Source: an uncultured Fidelibacterota bacterium (GTDB lineage Bacteria > Fidelibacterota > Marinisomatia > Marinisomatales > TCS55). Taken from it: a stretch of 54,046 nucleotides of DNA. Below the pieces are notes generated by a model. That model had not been told where the DNA came from, did no database searches, and was given only the letters and a program-made list of their open reading frames with translations. The position numbers and the translations under genes are program-made. Location: positions 1 to 54,046 of the forward strand of contig CAJWZD010000013.1 in NCBI GenBank assembly GCA_913049685.1. The letters are read 5' to 3'. Positions 10,226 through 18,910 of this stretch are shown here, in pieces. How positions within the stretch are numbered: the stretch's first letter is position 1; each line of letters begins with the position of its first letter.

Positions 10226-10248
10226 CGTACCTATATATATAAGGTACG
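10226..10248. promoter_or_regulatory. Palindrome in divergent intergenic region
   Basis: A perfect 7-bp inverted repeat, CGTACCT and AGGTACG, is separated by the alternating sequence ATATATATA. It lies 26 bases upstream of the minus-strand operon start and about 150 bases upstream of the divergent lipoprotein start. It could be a transcription-factor operator or a 5'-leader hairpin of the envelope operon. No T-run follows on either strand, so a terminator is unlikely. Confidence 0.35.
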
Positions 10249-10395
10249 ATCTAACATAAATTATTCAATTCAAAGCCAGGAAGCAATACATATTCCCTCG
10301 GTGTGATGCAGGTCAAAATTAAAGATTACGCTTATTTTATTTAAAAAAAATTAAAAGTATATTCAATGTATTCAAAGTTTTTTAAGGAAAGCCTT

Positions 10396-11520
10396 ATGTT
10401 AAAAAAATATTTATCCCGTATTTCAATTTTATCACTCGTATTATTTGCAGCCTGTGCTACTAAACCTGAAAGCGATGTGGATACTCCGGAATATCATTAT
10501 AAAGCCGGTATGCGTGCTGTTGAGAACATGGACTACCAACAAGCTATCAAATCTTTTCAGCGATCGGTGGATCTTGATAGCAAGTTTGCATTGGGATTCG
10601 GAGGTTTAGGTTTAGCGAATGCGAAACTTGGAAATAATAAAGAAGCTAAGAAATTTGCGTCTACCTGCGCGTCAAAAGGTAGTAAAGATTCAGATGCGCT
10701 AGCATTGAGTGCACGCATATGGATCGATATGCGTGAATCTGAAAAAAAATGGTTCAATCGAGCTGAAGGGCACCTAAAAAAATCCCTAAAAAGGGATAAG
10801 AATCATGAAGGTTCGCAGTATTGGTACGGTGTTGCATATCTTTATAGCTATAAATTTAATGAAGCTGAGGATTATTTTAGAGTAGTGGTCAACAAGCGTG
10901 GCGATTACGCAGGAATGGCAGATTCAAAGTGGAAGTTATCTCAAAAAATTGTTCGTGCAATGCCTGGTACTCCTGTAGGTAAAAAAGTTGCACTTAAAGA
11001 ACAAATTAGTCGTGCGGATCTTGCGGTTCTTTTTTCAGAAGAATTAAAAATTGGTGTTTTATTTGATAGAATGCCTACCCAAACTGCGGGTTTTCAGAGC
11101 CCCAATCAAGTGGCGCAAAATACCGCAATCCAAATACCTCTTGACTCACGAAACCATTGGGCGGAAACCTGGATAAAAGATATGATCCGTTACGGTGTTA
11201 TGAACATTGAACCTGATGGAAATTTTTACCCGGACGATAAGATTAACAGAGCGACATATGCCCTAGCTGTTCAGCGGTTGCTTGTGGTTGCTACGCGTGA
11301 TGAAGGACTTGAAACAAAATACTTTGGCGAAAGCCAAAGCAGATTTAGCGATGTCCCAAGCAGTCACTTTGCATATAATGCGATGGCGGTTTGCACAGAA
11401 AGAGGTATCATGCAGGTAGATATGATGAACAATCGATTTAATCCCACTGGAGATGTAACTGGAGCAGATGCTCTACTGATCATTAGAAACCTGCAAAGCT
11501 CTTTACGCATGACATTTTAG
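10396..11520 (+). CDS. TPR lipoprotein with C-terminal SLH-like domain
   Basis: The ATG at 10396 is preferred over one at 10366: it follows AAGGAAAG at about 8 bases and begins directly with the lipoprotein signal peptide (MLKKYLSRISILSLVLFAAC). Residues about 30-190 contain tetratricopeptide repeats (YHYKAGMRAVENMDYQQAIK, GSQYWYGVAYLYSYKFNEAE). The C-terminal half has SLH-like segments (SRNHWAETWIKDMIRYGVM, FYPDDKINRATYALAVQRLL, FSDVPSSHFAYNAMAVCTERG). SLH domains in Gram-negative bacteria often tie outer-membrane proteins to peptidoglycan or surface layers. It is divergent from the envelope operon and followed by a terminator, so it is monocistronic. An envelope-anchoring scaffold is likely; the partners are unknown. 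Confidence 0.82.
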   Translation: MLKKYLSRISILSLVLFAACATKPESDVDTPEYHYKAGMRAVENMDYQQAIKSFQRSVDLDSKFALGFGGLGLANAKLGNNKEAKKFASTCASKGSKDSDALALSARIWIDMRESEKKWFNRAEGHLKKSLKRDKNHEGSQYWYGVAYLYSYKFNEAEDYFRVVVNKRGDYAGMADSKWKLSQKIVRAMPGTPVGKKVALKEQISRADLAVLFSEELKIGVLFDRMPTQTAGFQSPNQVAQNTAIQIPLDSRNHWAETWIKDMIRYGVMNIEPDGNFYPDDKINRATYALAVQRLLVVATRDEGLETKYFGESQSRFSDVPSSHFAYNAMAVCTERGIMQVDMMNNRFNPTGDVTGADALLIIRNLQSSLRMTF

Positions 11521-11541
11521 AATTTCTTATCCGGTAAGTTG

Positions 11542-11573
11542 AAAAGGGTTGCTACGGTGACCCTTTTTATTTT
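11542..11573 (+). terminator. Rho-independent terminator after TPR/SLH lipoprotein gene
   Basis: AAAAGGGT (11542-11549) pairs with ACCCTTTT (11560-11567) around a 10-base loop, and a T-rich tract follows. It lies 22 bases after the stop codon at 11520. Confidence 0.8.
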
Positions 11574-11603
11574 CCATAACCTTTTATTCAGTTAAATTCA
11601 TAA

Positions 11604-12611
11604 ATGATAAATTTTAGGCTAGCCGTCACTCTAGTTATATGTTCTCTTTTTATTAGCTGCGTTGAGACACTGATCACAATTAATGTTTTACCCGATGCCA
11701 GATATCGAATGAGTATCGTATCTAAGGGTGATAAGGAAGATATAGAAAATAACGATTTCACTCTACCAAAATCTGCTGAATGGAGTATTAAAACGTTCCA
11801 AGAGATAGACGATGAAACTGGTGATATGATATTTTTTTCAAGCGGTGAAAGTATGCTTGAAGGAACAAATCTTTTAATCAATAACGATCATCAAAACGCA
11901 CTCCGTTATCCAATATCTGTTAAGCTAAATAAAGGGGTTTTTTCTGATACTTATATCCTTCACCAACTTTTTGAGGGCCGACAAGTTGCTGTAAAATATC
12001 CAACTCTCGCTCAAGCTTTACTCGAGCCTAGTGATGAAAGCAGGCAAATTACTGTCTTTACTGAGGTCATGCTGTACTGTATAAAAGAATCTATAAATAA
12101 TTCCCAACTGCAATTTGATGTGAAAGATTTATTAAAGGAGCGTATTATTAATCACTTTAATGGGGCATTTTATAAAGCCGGTGAAGATGGATATTTGAAA
12201 GACATATCTCAAGATAATAAAAATGGCAATATTATTGGTTTACCAGAAAAATTCATACGTTCAAATTTTAAGCCTTTTGATGAAATACTTCCTTCAGGCT
12301 TTATTGATTCATCGTTAATTGGAATGCTCCCTTGCATTGATGAGGCAAATACAACAATAAATCTCAACGATGATACATTTAAATTAATTAGCACACTCCC
12401 CGGAAGAGTATTCATGAGTAATGCGGACTCTGTTTATAATGATACATTGCTTTGGTCATTTGATTTGAAAGATTTTACTAATGATCCCTACACTATAGAA
12501 GCAGCCTCAATAATTTATTACCCTAAGAAGATTCAAAAAGCTATATTGGTTGGCACTATTTTAATTTTATTTGTGTTATTTTTGATTGCTAAAAGAAAGG
12601 CAATATTGTGA
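11604..12611 (+). CDS. Putative lipoprotein with C-terminal transmembrane segment, unknown function
   Basis: A 335-residue protein with a short hydrophobic N-terminus ending in LFISC, a probable lipobox. The body is mostly polar, mixed alpha/beta. A single strong hydrophobic segment (AILVGTILILFVLFLIAK) lies near the C-terminus. Carrying both a lipid anchor and a C-terminal membrane helix recalls the LppM/DUF3153 layout, but I cannot assign the family from sequence alone. The next gene's GTG start overlaps this stop (GTGA), so the two are probably co-translated. A terminator separates it from the upstream gene, so it likely begins the operon that includes ligA. Confidence 0.6.
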   Translation: MINFRLAVTLVICSLFISCVETLITINVLPDARYRMSIVSKGDKEDIENNDFTLPKSAEWSIKTFQEIDDETGDMIFFSSGESMLEGTNLLINNDHQNALRYPISVKLNKGVFSDTYILHQLFEGRQVAVKYPTLAQALLEPSDESRQITVFTEVMLYCIKESINNSQLQFDVKDLLKERIINHFNGAFYKAGEDGYLKDISQDNKNGNIIGLPEKFIRSNFKPFDEILPSGFIDSSLIGMLPCIDEANTTINLNDDTFKLISTLPGRVFMSNADSVYNDTLLWSFDLKDFTNDPYTIEAASIIYYPKKIQKAILVGTILILFVLFLIAKRKAIL

Positions 12612-13030
12612 AATATATAATCACTATTTTGATGGCATTTGTTACTTTAGTTCATGGAAAACCAAAATTTTCTGATCAACAAATTGCTGCTATGACTCCC
12701 CAATATTTCAAACGCAATCATAGCGCGCCAAAACTGACCGGGCTTAAAATTTATACCGATAACGGTCAAAGGGTGTATCAGGTTGAAATCAGAGTAAGTA
12801 GAAATCGGTCAAATGATGATTTAAGTTTTGCAGTTTCTGCTTTGGCTAATATGGGCCAGTATGCAAAAAAACCATTCAAAAAATACGTAGTCGTAATGCA
12901 CTCAGATGTTAGAGGAAAAACTGTTGATGTGTGCGAAGCTAACTCGCGCTGTACTGCAGATTATATGATTCGAAAACAGGTCACTTATGACCACTGGTAC
13001 AAGAAATGTATTACTTTCACCGCAGGGTGA
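12608..13030 (+). CDS. Small exported protein, unknown
   Basis: 140 residues starting at a GTG inside the stop of the preceding gene (4-base GTGA overlap). The N-terminus is a signal peptide (MKYIITILMAFVTLVHG). The mature part is basic, with beta-strand stretches (YQVEIRVSRNRSNDDLSF, KKYVVVMHSD) and three cysteines in the last third (DVCEANSRC and KKCITF), which could form disulfides in the periplasm. No known family was recognised. Confidence 0.6.
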   Translation: MKYIITILMAFVTLVHGKPKFSDQQIAAMTPQYFKRNHSAPKLTGLKIYTDNGQRVYQVEIRVSRNRSNDDLSFAVSALANMGQYAKKPFKKYVVVMHSDVRGKTVDVCEANSRCTADYMIRKQVTYDHWYKKCITFTAG

Positions 13031-13040
13031 GGACAGCGCT

Positions 13041-13487
13041 ATTAAATATATATCATTAGTATTTCTTATGAGCATTGCATTCTCACAAAAATCAAATGGA
13101 ATGCCTTTAGACTCTACAAAATATATTAAAAATGATAAAATTTTCCACCACCCTGCAAAAGTGCTTTTTAGATCGCGCGCATTTGATCTTGAAGTATTCA
13201 CAGATTTTGAAAAGAAGCTGATTAAGGAAATTAGCTTATTTTTTCGAACAGATTCCCAGCCACGGTACCGTGAAATTTCTTTTCCTCATGATGCCAAGCG
13301 ATTTTTATATCGCTATAACCCGCAAACGAATCCTGCAAATTATATTACTTATTTTTTTACCGTTGAATTAAAATCGGGGGAGGTATACGCGACGCCCATT
13401 GACAGCTCAGGCCTATTGAAACCCATTACAAAAAAACTTGTAGACCCTATAAAATACTACAAGGAAAGGGCTGAGGGTAAACGATAA
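13041..13487 (+). CDS. Small exported protein, unknown, with probable ATT start
   Basis: The frame is open from an ATG at 12987, but that start overlaps the previous gene by 44 bases and puts about 18 polar residues before the hydrophobic segment. The sequence reading KYISLVFLMSIAFSQ is a good signal peptide only if translation begins at the ATT at 13041. That codon is preceded by GGTGAGG at 8-base spacing. A third option, ATG 13068, would cut the signal peptide in half. From the ATT the protein has 148 residues; the mature part is beta-rich (YREISFPHDAKRFLYRYN, YITYFFTVELKSGEV). The family is unknown. Its stop overlaps the ligA ATG (TAATG). Confidence 0.55.
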   Translation: MKYISLVFLMSIAFSQKSNGMPLDSTKYIKNDKIFHHPAKVLFRSRAFDLEVFTDFEKKLIKEISLFFRTDSQPRYREISFPHDAKRFLYRYNPQTNPANYITYFFTVELKSGEVYATPIDSSGLLKPITKKLVDPIKYYKERAEGKR

Positions 13488-15487
13488 TGGAAGATAAAAA
13501 TAAGATAAATGCTCTTAGAAAAAAAATTGATGATCATAATTATCACTACTATGTTTTAGACAATCCGATAATATCAGATTACGAGTATGATAATTTATTA
13601 CGCAACCTTCAAGATTTAGAAGATAAGAACCCAGAGCTAATAACTCCAGACTCACCCACGCAACGCGTTGGCGCGAAGCCACTTGATGCATTTGATTCTA
13701 TTGATCATTCAATTCCTATGCTTTCATTGGAAAACGCTATGGATGCAGATGAATTGACCGGTTACTATAATAGAACAAAACGCGGACTTAAGACAGATCA
13801 CAATATTGAGTTTGTTGCAGAACCCAAACTTGATGGGATTGGTGTTGAACTAGTTTATGAAAATGGTTTGTTTGTATCTGGTCTTACCAGAGGAGATGGA
13901 ATAAAAGGTGAAAACATAACTCAAAATTTAAAAACGATTAATGCAATCCCTCTTTCGCTTCGTACAGACAAACTCACACCTCCAGAGCTATTAGAGGTAA
14001 GAGGTGAGGTCTTCATGGAAAAAGACAAATTTAAAATATTTAACGATGATCGCTCTAAAAACGATATGTCTATTTTTGCTAATCCAAGAAATGCAGCAGC
14101 GGGGAGCCTAAGACAGCTTGATTCAACTATAACTGCGGAGAGACCCTTATCAATCTATTGCTACGAACCTGGTAAAATAAATGGAAAAAGATTTACGAAG
14201 CACAGCGAGTTTTTATCCGCTTTAAAAGATTGGGGTTTTCCGGTAAATCGAGAAATTAAATTAGTTAAAAACATTGATGAGATTATCTCTTACCATAATA
14301 ATCTTGAAAAAAGACGGCATTCCTTACCATATGAAATAGATGGGACTGTTTTTAAAGTAAACGGTATTGAGGAACGAGAAATTCTTGGCCTAAGAAGTAG
14401 GTCACCTAGATGGGCAATTGCTGGTAAGTTTAAGGCCGAGCAGGTTACGAGCAAAATCCTTGATATCGTTGCATCTATTGGTAGAACAGGAGCCGTAACT
14501 CCTGTTGCAAAATTAAATCCAGTTAATGTCGGTGGAGTCGTAGTTACAAATGCAACGTTGCACAATCAAGATGAAATTGACCGAAAAGATGTAAGGATTG
14601 GTGACACTGTATTAGTCCAAAGAGCTGGAGATGTTATCCCTGAGGTTGTAAAGGTAATAAAAAGCAAAAGACCTCATAATGCATCAAAATACTCACTTCC
14701 GACCGCTTGTCCAATTTGCAGTAAAGAGGTGTCACGTCCAACAGGCGAGTCTGTGGCTAGATGCAATAATTTATCATGTCCTGCTCAGATAAAAGGACGA
14801 ATTAAACACTTTATATCAAAAGGTGGGTTAGACATTGAAGGTTTTGGCGATAAGCTTGTTGATCAGCTTGTGGATAGGAACCTTATTAAAACTTTTGATG
14901 ATATTTTTAGATTGAGTTTTACAGATCTTGAAAAGCTAGACAGAATGGCGGAAAAATCTGCACAAAATGTTATTGATGCTATAAATAATTCTAAAAAAAC
15001 AACATTTTCAAAATTCGTTTATGCTCTTGGAATACGAAATGTCGGTGCGCATTTATCTAAGGTGCTTGAAGAAGAATTTGAATCAAATATTTTAGAGTTT
15101 CAGAAAGCATCAATTGACCAGCTGGAAGAAATTAACGAAGTGGGTCCAATTGTTGCTGAAGCAATCATACGGTTTTGGTCAAACCAAATAAATATAAACA
15201 TAGTTAATAATTGCTTTAGTAATGGGTTAGAGTTTTCTCAAAAAATATTTCAAAGCAAAAATCTTGAAAATCTAAGTTTTGTATTTACTGGTACGTTAAA
15301 AAAAATAAAGAGAGCGGAAGCAAAAAATCATGTTGAGTTGAATGGTGGTCGTGTCAGTTCATCTGTAAGCAGAAATACGGATTATCTTGTAGCTGGTGAA
15401 TCAAGTGGATCAAAACTGAAAAAAGCCTCAGACCTTAATATCAAAATAATTGATGAACTTCAATTTTTGGAAATGATTGATAGATAA
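13487..15487 (+). CDS. ligA: NAD-dependent DNA ligase
   Basis: 666 residues, the normal length for LigA. It seals nicks in duplex DNA using NAD+ during replication and repair. The N-terminal Ia domain includes HNYHYYVLDNPIISDYEYD. The adenylation lysine is Lys114 in AEPKLDGIGVELVYENG; motif 1 is usually KxDGxA, and here the alanine is glycine. Next come the OB-fold region (NATLHNQDEIDRKDVRIGD), a four-cysteine zinc finger (CPICSKEVSRP to CNNLSCPAQ), helix-hairpin-helix repeats, and a C-terminal BRCT domain starting near LSFVFTGTL. The ATG overlaps the upstream stop by one base. Confidence 0.97.
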   Translation: MEDKNKINALRKKIDDHNYHYYVLDNPIISDYEYDNLLRNLQDLEDKNPELITPDSPTQRVGAKPLDAFDSIDHSIPMLSLENAMDADELTGYYNRTKRGLKTDHNIEFVAEPKLDGIGVELVYENGLFVSGLTRGDGIKGENITQNLKTINAIPLSLRTDKLTPPELLEVRGEVFMEKDKFKIFNDDRSKNDMSIFANPRNAAAGSLRQLDSTITAERPLSIYCYEPGKINGKRFTKHSEFLSALKDWGFPVNREIKLVKNIDEIISYHNNLEKRRHSLPYEIDGTVFKVNGIEEREILGLRSRSPRWAIAGKFKAEQVTSKILDIVASIGRTGAVTPVAKLNPVNVGGVVVTNATLHNQDEIDRKDVRIGDTVLVQRAGDVIPEVVKVIKSKRPHNASKYSLPTACPICSKEVSRPTGESVARCNNLSCPAQIKGRIKHFISKGGLDIEGFGDKLVDQLVDRNLIKTFDDIFRLSFTDLEKLDRMAEKSAQNVIDAINNSKKTTFSKFVYALGIRNVGAHLSKVLEEEFESNILEFQKASIDQLEEINEVGPIVAEAIIRFWSNQININIVNNCFSNGLEFSQKIFQSKNLENLSFVFTGTLKKIKRAEAKNHVELNGGRVSSSVSRNTDYLVAGESSGSKLKKASDLNIKIIDELQFLEMIDR

Positions 15488-15552
15488 ATCATCGTATTTT
15501 TTATCACTTTATATACTTCTTCAATTAACAATACATAGGCTGTTTAAAACAA

Positions 15553-16473
15553 ATGGATGCAATAACAATAAAAGATTTAAGAAAGAGCTATTCTGGTACT
15601 GTCGCACTTAAAGGGGTCGACATCAGCATTAGGGAGGGCGAGTTTTTTGGCTTATTGGGTCCTAATGGAGCTGGCAAAACAACAACAATTAATATCCTTA
15701 CGGGTTTAGTTCGTAAGGATGCGGGTGAAACTAAAGTTTTCGGTTCAGATACAGTAACCGATTTTAGATTTACAAGAAGGCAAGTTGGAATTTCCGCTCA
15801 AGAATTTACTCAGGACTGGTTTTTCCCTTTGGATAAATTACTTTTATTTCAAGCAGGTTATTATGGCATTAAGAGCGCTGATGCAATTGACCGAGTTGAG
15901 GCTCTTCTAGACAGGTTAGGTCTGAAAGAAAAACGTAATGCTAGAATTCGTCAACTTTCTGGTGGAATGAAGCGCAGGTTTCAGATAGCAAAAGCACTTG
16001 TACATGACCCAAAAATTTTGATTCTTGATGAACCTACTGCGGGTGTTGATGTTGAATTGCGGCATGAGTTGTGGAGGTTCTTTTCTGAACTGCATAATGA
16101 GGGGAAAACTATTCTTCTTACCACACATTATATTGAAGAAGCTGAAATGCTGTGTGACAAAGTTGCTATTATTGACTCTGGAAAAGTAGTAACAGAGGGC
16201 TCTCCAAAAGAACTAATAGGTAAAGATGCTACATCGGGAATTACGATTTTTCTTTCTGAGTCATTTCAAGGGCTAGAAAGTATTTTACATGACTATATGT
16301 ACACCGATGATGATAAAAGAATTCATTTTTCAACCAAAGACCCTGAAGGAGATATGCCAAAAATTATTAGAATTCTGAGCGAGTCTGGGGCGCATATTCA
16401 GCGAATTGAAACAGATAAATCATCCCTTGAAGACGTATTTCTAAATCTAACTGGAAAGGGAATCAATAAATGA
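15553..16473 (+). CDS. ABC-2 type transporter ATP-binding protein
   Basis: A 306-residue ABC ATPase of the ABC-2/CcmA-NodI-like class. It has Walker A GPNGAGKTT (36-44), signature LSGGMKRR, Walker B ILILDEPTAGVD, and switch histidine LTTHYIEEAE. A C-terminal extension follows (FLSESFQGL, DKSSLEDVFLNLTGK), usual for exporters of drugs or envelope polymers. Its stop overlaps the ATG of the permease gene (ATGA), so the two subunits are co-translated. The substrate cannot be read from sequence. Confidence 0.93.
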   Translation: MDAITIKDLRKSYSGTVALKGVDISIREGEFFGLLGPNGAGKTTTINILTGLVRKDAGETKVFGSDTVTDFRFTRRQVGISAQEFTQDWFFPLDKLLLFQAGYYGIKSADAIDRVEALLDRLGLKEKRNARIRQLSGGMKRRFQIAKALVHDPKILILDEPTAGVDVELRHELWRFFSELHNEGKTILLTTHYIEEAEMLCDKVAIIDSGKVVTEGSPKELIGKDATSGITIFLSESFQGLESILHDYMYTDDDKRIHFSTKDPEGDMPKIIRILSESGAHIQRIETDKSSLEDVFLNLTGKGINK

Positions 16474-17231
16474 ATTGGGTTGGATTTAAAACGCTCACAT
16501 TTAGAGAAGTAGGTAGGTTTTTTTCTGTATGGAGACAGACAATAGTTCCGGGCCTTATTTCATCCATTCTGTATATTTTGATTTTTGGATTTACCCTTGA
16601 AAAGCGAATAGACAATATTGATGGCATTCCTTACACTCTGTTTATTCTGCCTGGACTAATTATGATGAATGCACTTACAAACGCAACGTCAAACTCTTCC
16701 TCGTCTATGCTGCAAATGAAACTACTTGGACAATTACCTGATATTTTACAAGCACCTTTATCAAGCTTTGAAATTTCAATGGCGTATATTATTGGAGGGA
16801 TGGTAAGAGGAACAATCAATGGGATTCTAATTATGGTTGTGGGAATTTTAATAGGTGGTATGACTGTGGAAAACCCATTCCAAACTATTGCGTTTATTTT
16901 TATAGTGTCTTGGGCATTCTCAAGTATTGGTTTATTATTAGGTCAACTATCTGAAAGCTGGGATCAATTGGCTACAATGCAAAATTTTATCCTTACCCCT
17001 CTTAGTTTTTTAGGTGGGATATTTTATTCCATAAAGATGCTTCCTGAATGGGCACAACTATTAAGCATGTTCAATCCGATATATTATATGATTAATGGTT
17101 TGCGGTATACGATTTTAGGTATTTCTGATTCCGACCCATTATACAGTTTTTTAATTGCATCACTCATGACGTTAATTTTTACCATCGCCTCTATAAAGGT
17201 GATGGAAAACGGTAAGAAAATCAAACAATGA
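16470..17231 (+). CDS. ABC-2 type transporter permease
   Basis: 253 residues with about six membrane helices, and the ABC-2 membrane signature region around LGGIFYSIKMLPEWAQLLSMFNP followed by YYMINGLRY. It forms the channel for the adjacent ATPase, whose stop overlaps this ATG by 4 bases. Its own stop overlaps the next gene's ATG by 4 bases, which suggests that the downstream beta-barrel protein belongs with the exporter. Confidence 0.92.
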   Translation: MNWVGFKTLTFREVGRFFSVWRQTIVPGLISSILYILIFGFTLEKRIDNIDGIPYTLFILPGLIMMNALTNATSNSSSSMLQMKLLGQLPDILQAPLSSFEISMAYIIGGMVRGTINGILIMVVGILIGGMTVENPFQTIAFIFIVSWAFSSIGLLLGQLSESWDQLATMQNFILTPLSFLGGIFYSIKMLPEWAQLLSMFNPIYYMINGLRYTILGISDSDPLYSFLIASLMTLIFTIASIKVMENGKKIKQ

Positions 17232-17932
17232 AATTTATTTCATTTTTAATTATTATTTTATTGTCACATTTGAATGCTCAGTCAGATTCTACAGAATGGA
17301 AACAGTACAGTCGCGTTGGCTCAGTCAGTGTAGACTCTACAAGCGGAGTCTTTGGGTTTTTTCGATTTAATAGAAAAACTGATGTTACATACAAAGATCT
17401 TAGACTATTTGCATACGGGATTCAAAATCAGTCATTTGTTTATTTAAGATATAAGTCCAGCAATAAGTACGGTGTTAATTCAAAATTTTATAGATATACA
17501 ATTACTTCTATAAGAAAGAATACTCGTGTAGATATGGATCTTCAATATCACTATAATCAAGGATTCGGATACTTTGCTAACCAATACAAGAATGGATTAG
17601 TTAATGTTGAGATAGGTCATGGCTTTGATATGTCGGATTATTTAAACGCAACAAGAAAAACATCATATTTAAAAGGTGGTATTTTTTGGGATCACAATAC
17701 TCCTTGGTTTTTTAGTAAGTTAGAATATGAGCACTTTCAACAAATAAGTGAAATTGTCCAAAGCAATCTTTCGAGAAATCAGTATATTTTTGAAGTAATT
17801 TTTCCCCTCAGCAAAAACGTATACGTAAATTTAAATATAGAAGTTGAAGATTTCTTAATGCGGGAACAAACAGATGCGTCATCCCTAACATTGGCTGTGG
17901 GATGGGAAGGTGATATTAGAAAATTATTTTAG
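17228..17932 (+). CDS. Predicted outer-membrane beta-barrel protein
   Basis: 234 residues with a signal peptide (ending near LNAQ) and alternating polar/hydrophobic strands with many aromatics (FVYLRYKSSNKYG, VDMDLQYHYNQGFGYF, VYVNLNIEVEDF). It ends in Phe, as many barrel proteins do. The ATG lies inside the stop of the ABC-2 permease gene (ATGA). No family was recognised; a small outer-membrane barrel acting with the exporter is an inference from coupling. Its 3' end overlaps the convergent gene by 9 bases. Confidence 0.65.
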   Translation: MKFISFLIIILLSHLNAQSDSTEWKQYSRVGSVSVDSTSGVFGFFRFNRKTDVTYKDLRLFAYGIQNQSFVYLRYKSSNKYGVNSKFYRYTITSIRKNTRVDMDLQYHYNQGFGYFANQYKNGLVNVEIGHGFDMSDYLNATRKTSYLKGGIFWDHNTPWFFSKLEYEHFQQISEIVQSNLSRNQYIFEVIFPLSKNVYVNLNIEVEDFLMREQTDASSLTLAVGWEGDIRKLF

Positions 17933-18910
17933 TTTATTTTTAACAAATGCTAATATTGTTCTTGGGTATTCATCCACAACCACAATAAAACCTTTATTAT
18001 CGAAACGCACAACGCCTTCCCAATTTCTTGATTCTTCATTAACCACAAATTGAACAGGATCTTTAGTTGTTCTCTGAATTTTATTTTTATAGATCTTGTA
18101 CTCTACGAGTCTTTCAACATGTTCGTACATTTTATGTGTTGCTCCTTCATCAATATTCATCAAGACCTCATCAAGAGCTGGTTTGAGTCTTTTTTTCTCA
18201 CCTGGCCAGTAAAAGTTAAGAGCCCAAAACCTACTTTTATTATCAACTTTTGTTGCATCAGTCAATCGATACTCCAGGTTTTCAAACTCTAAGAGCTTTG
18301 ATTTTGTAAGTGACCTATTATATGAAACGATTTTTGGCTCAGGATAAACATTTTTACCATTTGCCTCAAAAATGACTAATATTTGATTTCTGTATCTGAC
18401 CAAACTTTCAAAACCCATATTTTTAATATTTACAGGGACCGTTATCTCGGTTAGTGAATCATTATCAATTTCAATAAGTGAATTGTCTCTATTGATTTCT
18501 CCCTTAACAATATAACTTCTCATAAAATCATTGTCTTTTGACTCAATTACTAGATAGACGTTCCTTCCATCAAAACATACTGCTTCAAACCCTTGATATC
18601 CTTTTATACTTTTTCTGAAATCCGGTAGTTTAATTTTTATTTTTTGCGGAACTATTGGTTCAGGTAGCTTTTGATTTAACCAATTATTCAATTGATGCTT
18701 AGAAATTGAATAAAAAGCAGGGTCATCGTAATCGATGTATTGTGGTAAAAGTATTAAATCATCTTTGTACCATGTTAGTCCTGACATTTCTAATGTTCTA
18801 TCGTTCACAGAACCTTCAAGAATAATTTCTGTTACAATCTTTTCCTCGGCCCTAGTAAACGAAACTACAGCAAACAGTATTAATATAAATGAAGTAATTC
18901 TATTTAACAT
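17924..18910 (-). CDS. Exported beta-propeller-like protein, possible phytase-esterase-like family
   Basis: 328 residues with a signal peptide (ending near TRAE). The repeats suggest a propeller: SGLTWYKDDLILLPQ, GFEAVCFDGRNVYLVIES, MGFESLVRYRNQILVIFEA, and NWEGVVRFDNKGFIVVVDE. The spaced xxFExV/ xWEGV acidic turns resemble the esterase-like-activity-of-phytase or SdiA-regulated families, but this assignment is tentative. It is the last gene of a long minus-strand run; its start overlaps the S9 peptidase stop by 11 bases. Confidence 0.6.
   Translation of the reverse strand: MLNRITSFILILFAVVSFTRAEEKIVTEIILEGSVNDRTLEMSGLTWYKDDLILLPQYIDYDDPAFYSISKHQLNNWLNQKLPEPIVPQKIKIKLPDFRKSIKGYQGFEAVCFDGRNVYLVIESKDNDFMRSYIVKGEINRDNSLIEIDNDSLTEITVPVNIKNMGFESLVRYRNQILVIFEANGKNVYPEPKIVSYNRSLTKSKLLEFENLEYRLTDATKVDNKSRFWALNFYWPGEKKRLKPALDEVLMNIDEGATHKMYEHVERLVEYKIYKNKIQRTTKDPVQFVVNEESRNWEGVVRFDNKGFIVVVDEYPRTILAFVKNKLK

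Noticed and set aside
10301-10316. TGTGATGCAGGTCA, CRP/FNR-like sequence
   Set aside because: Only one half-site matches and there is no regulator evidence in the window.
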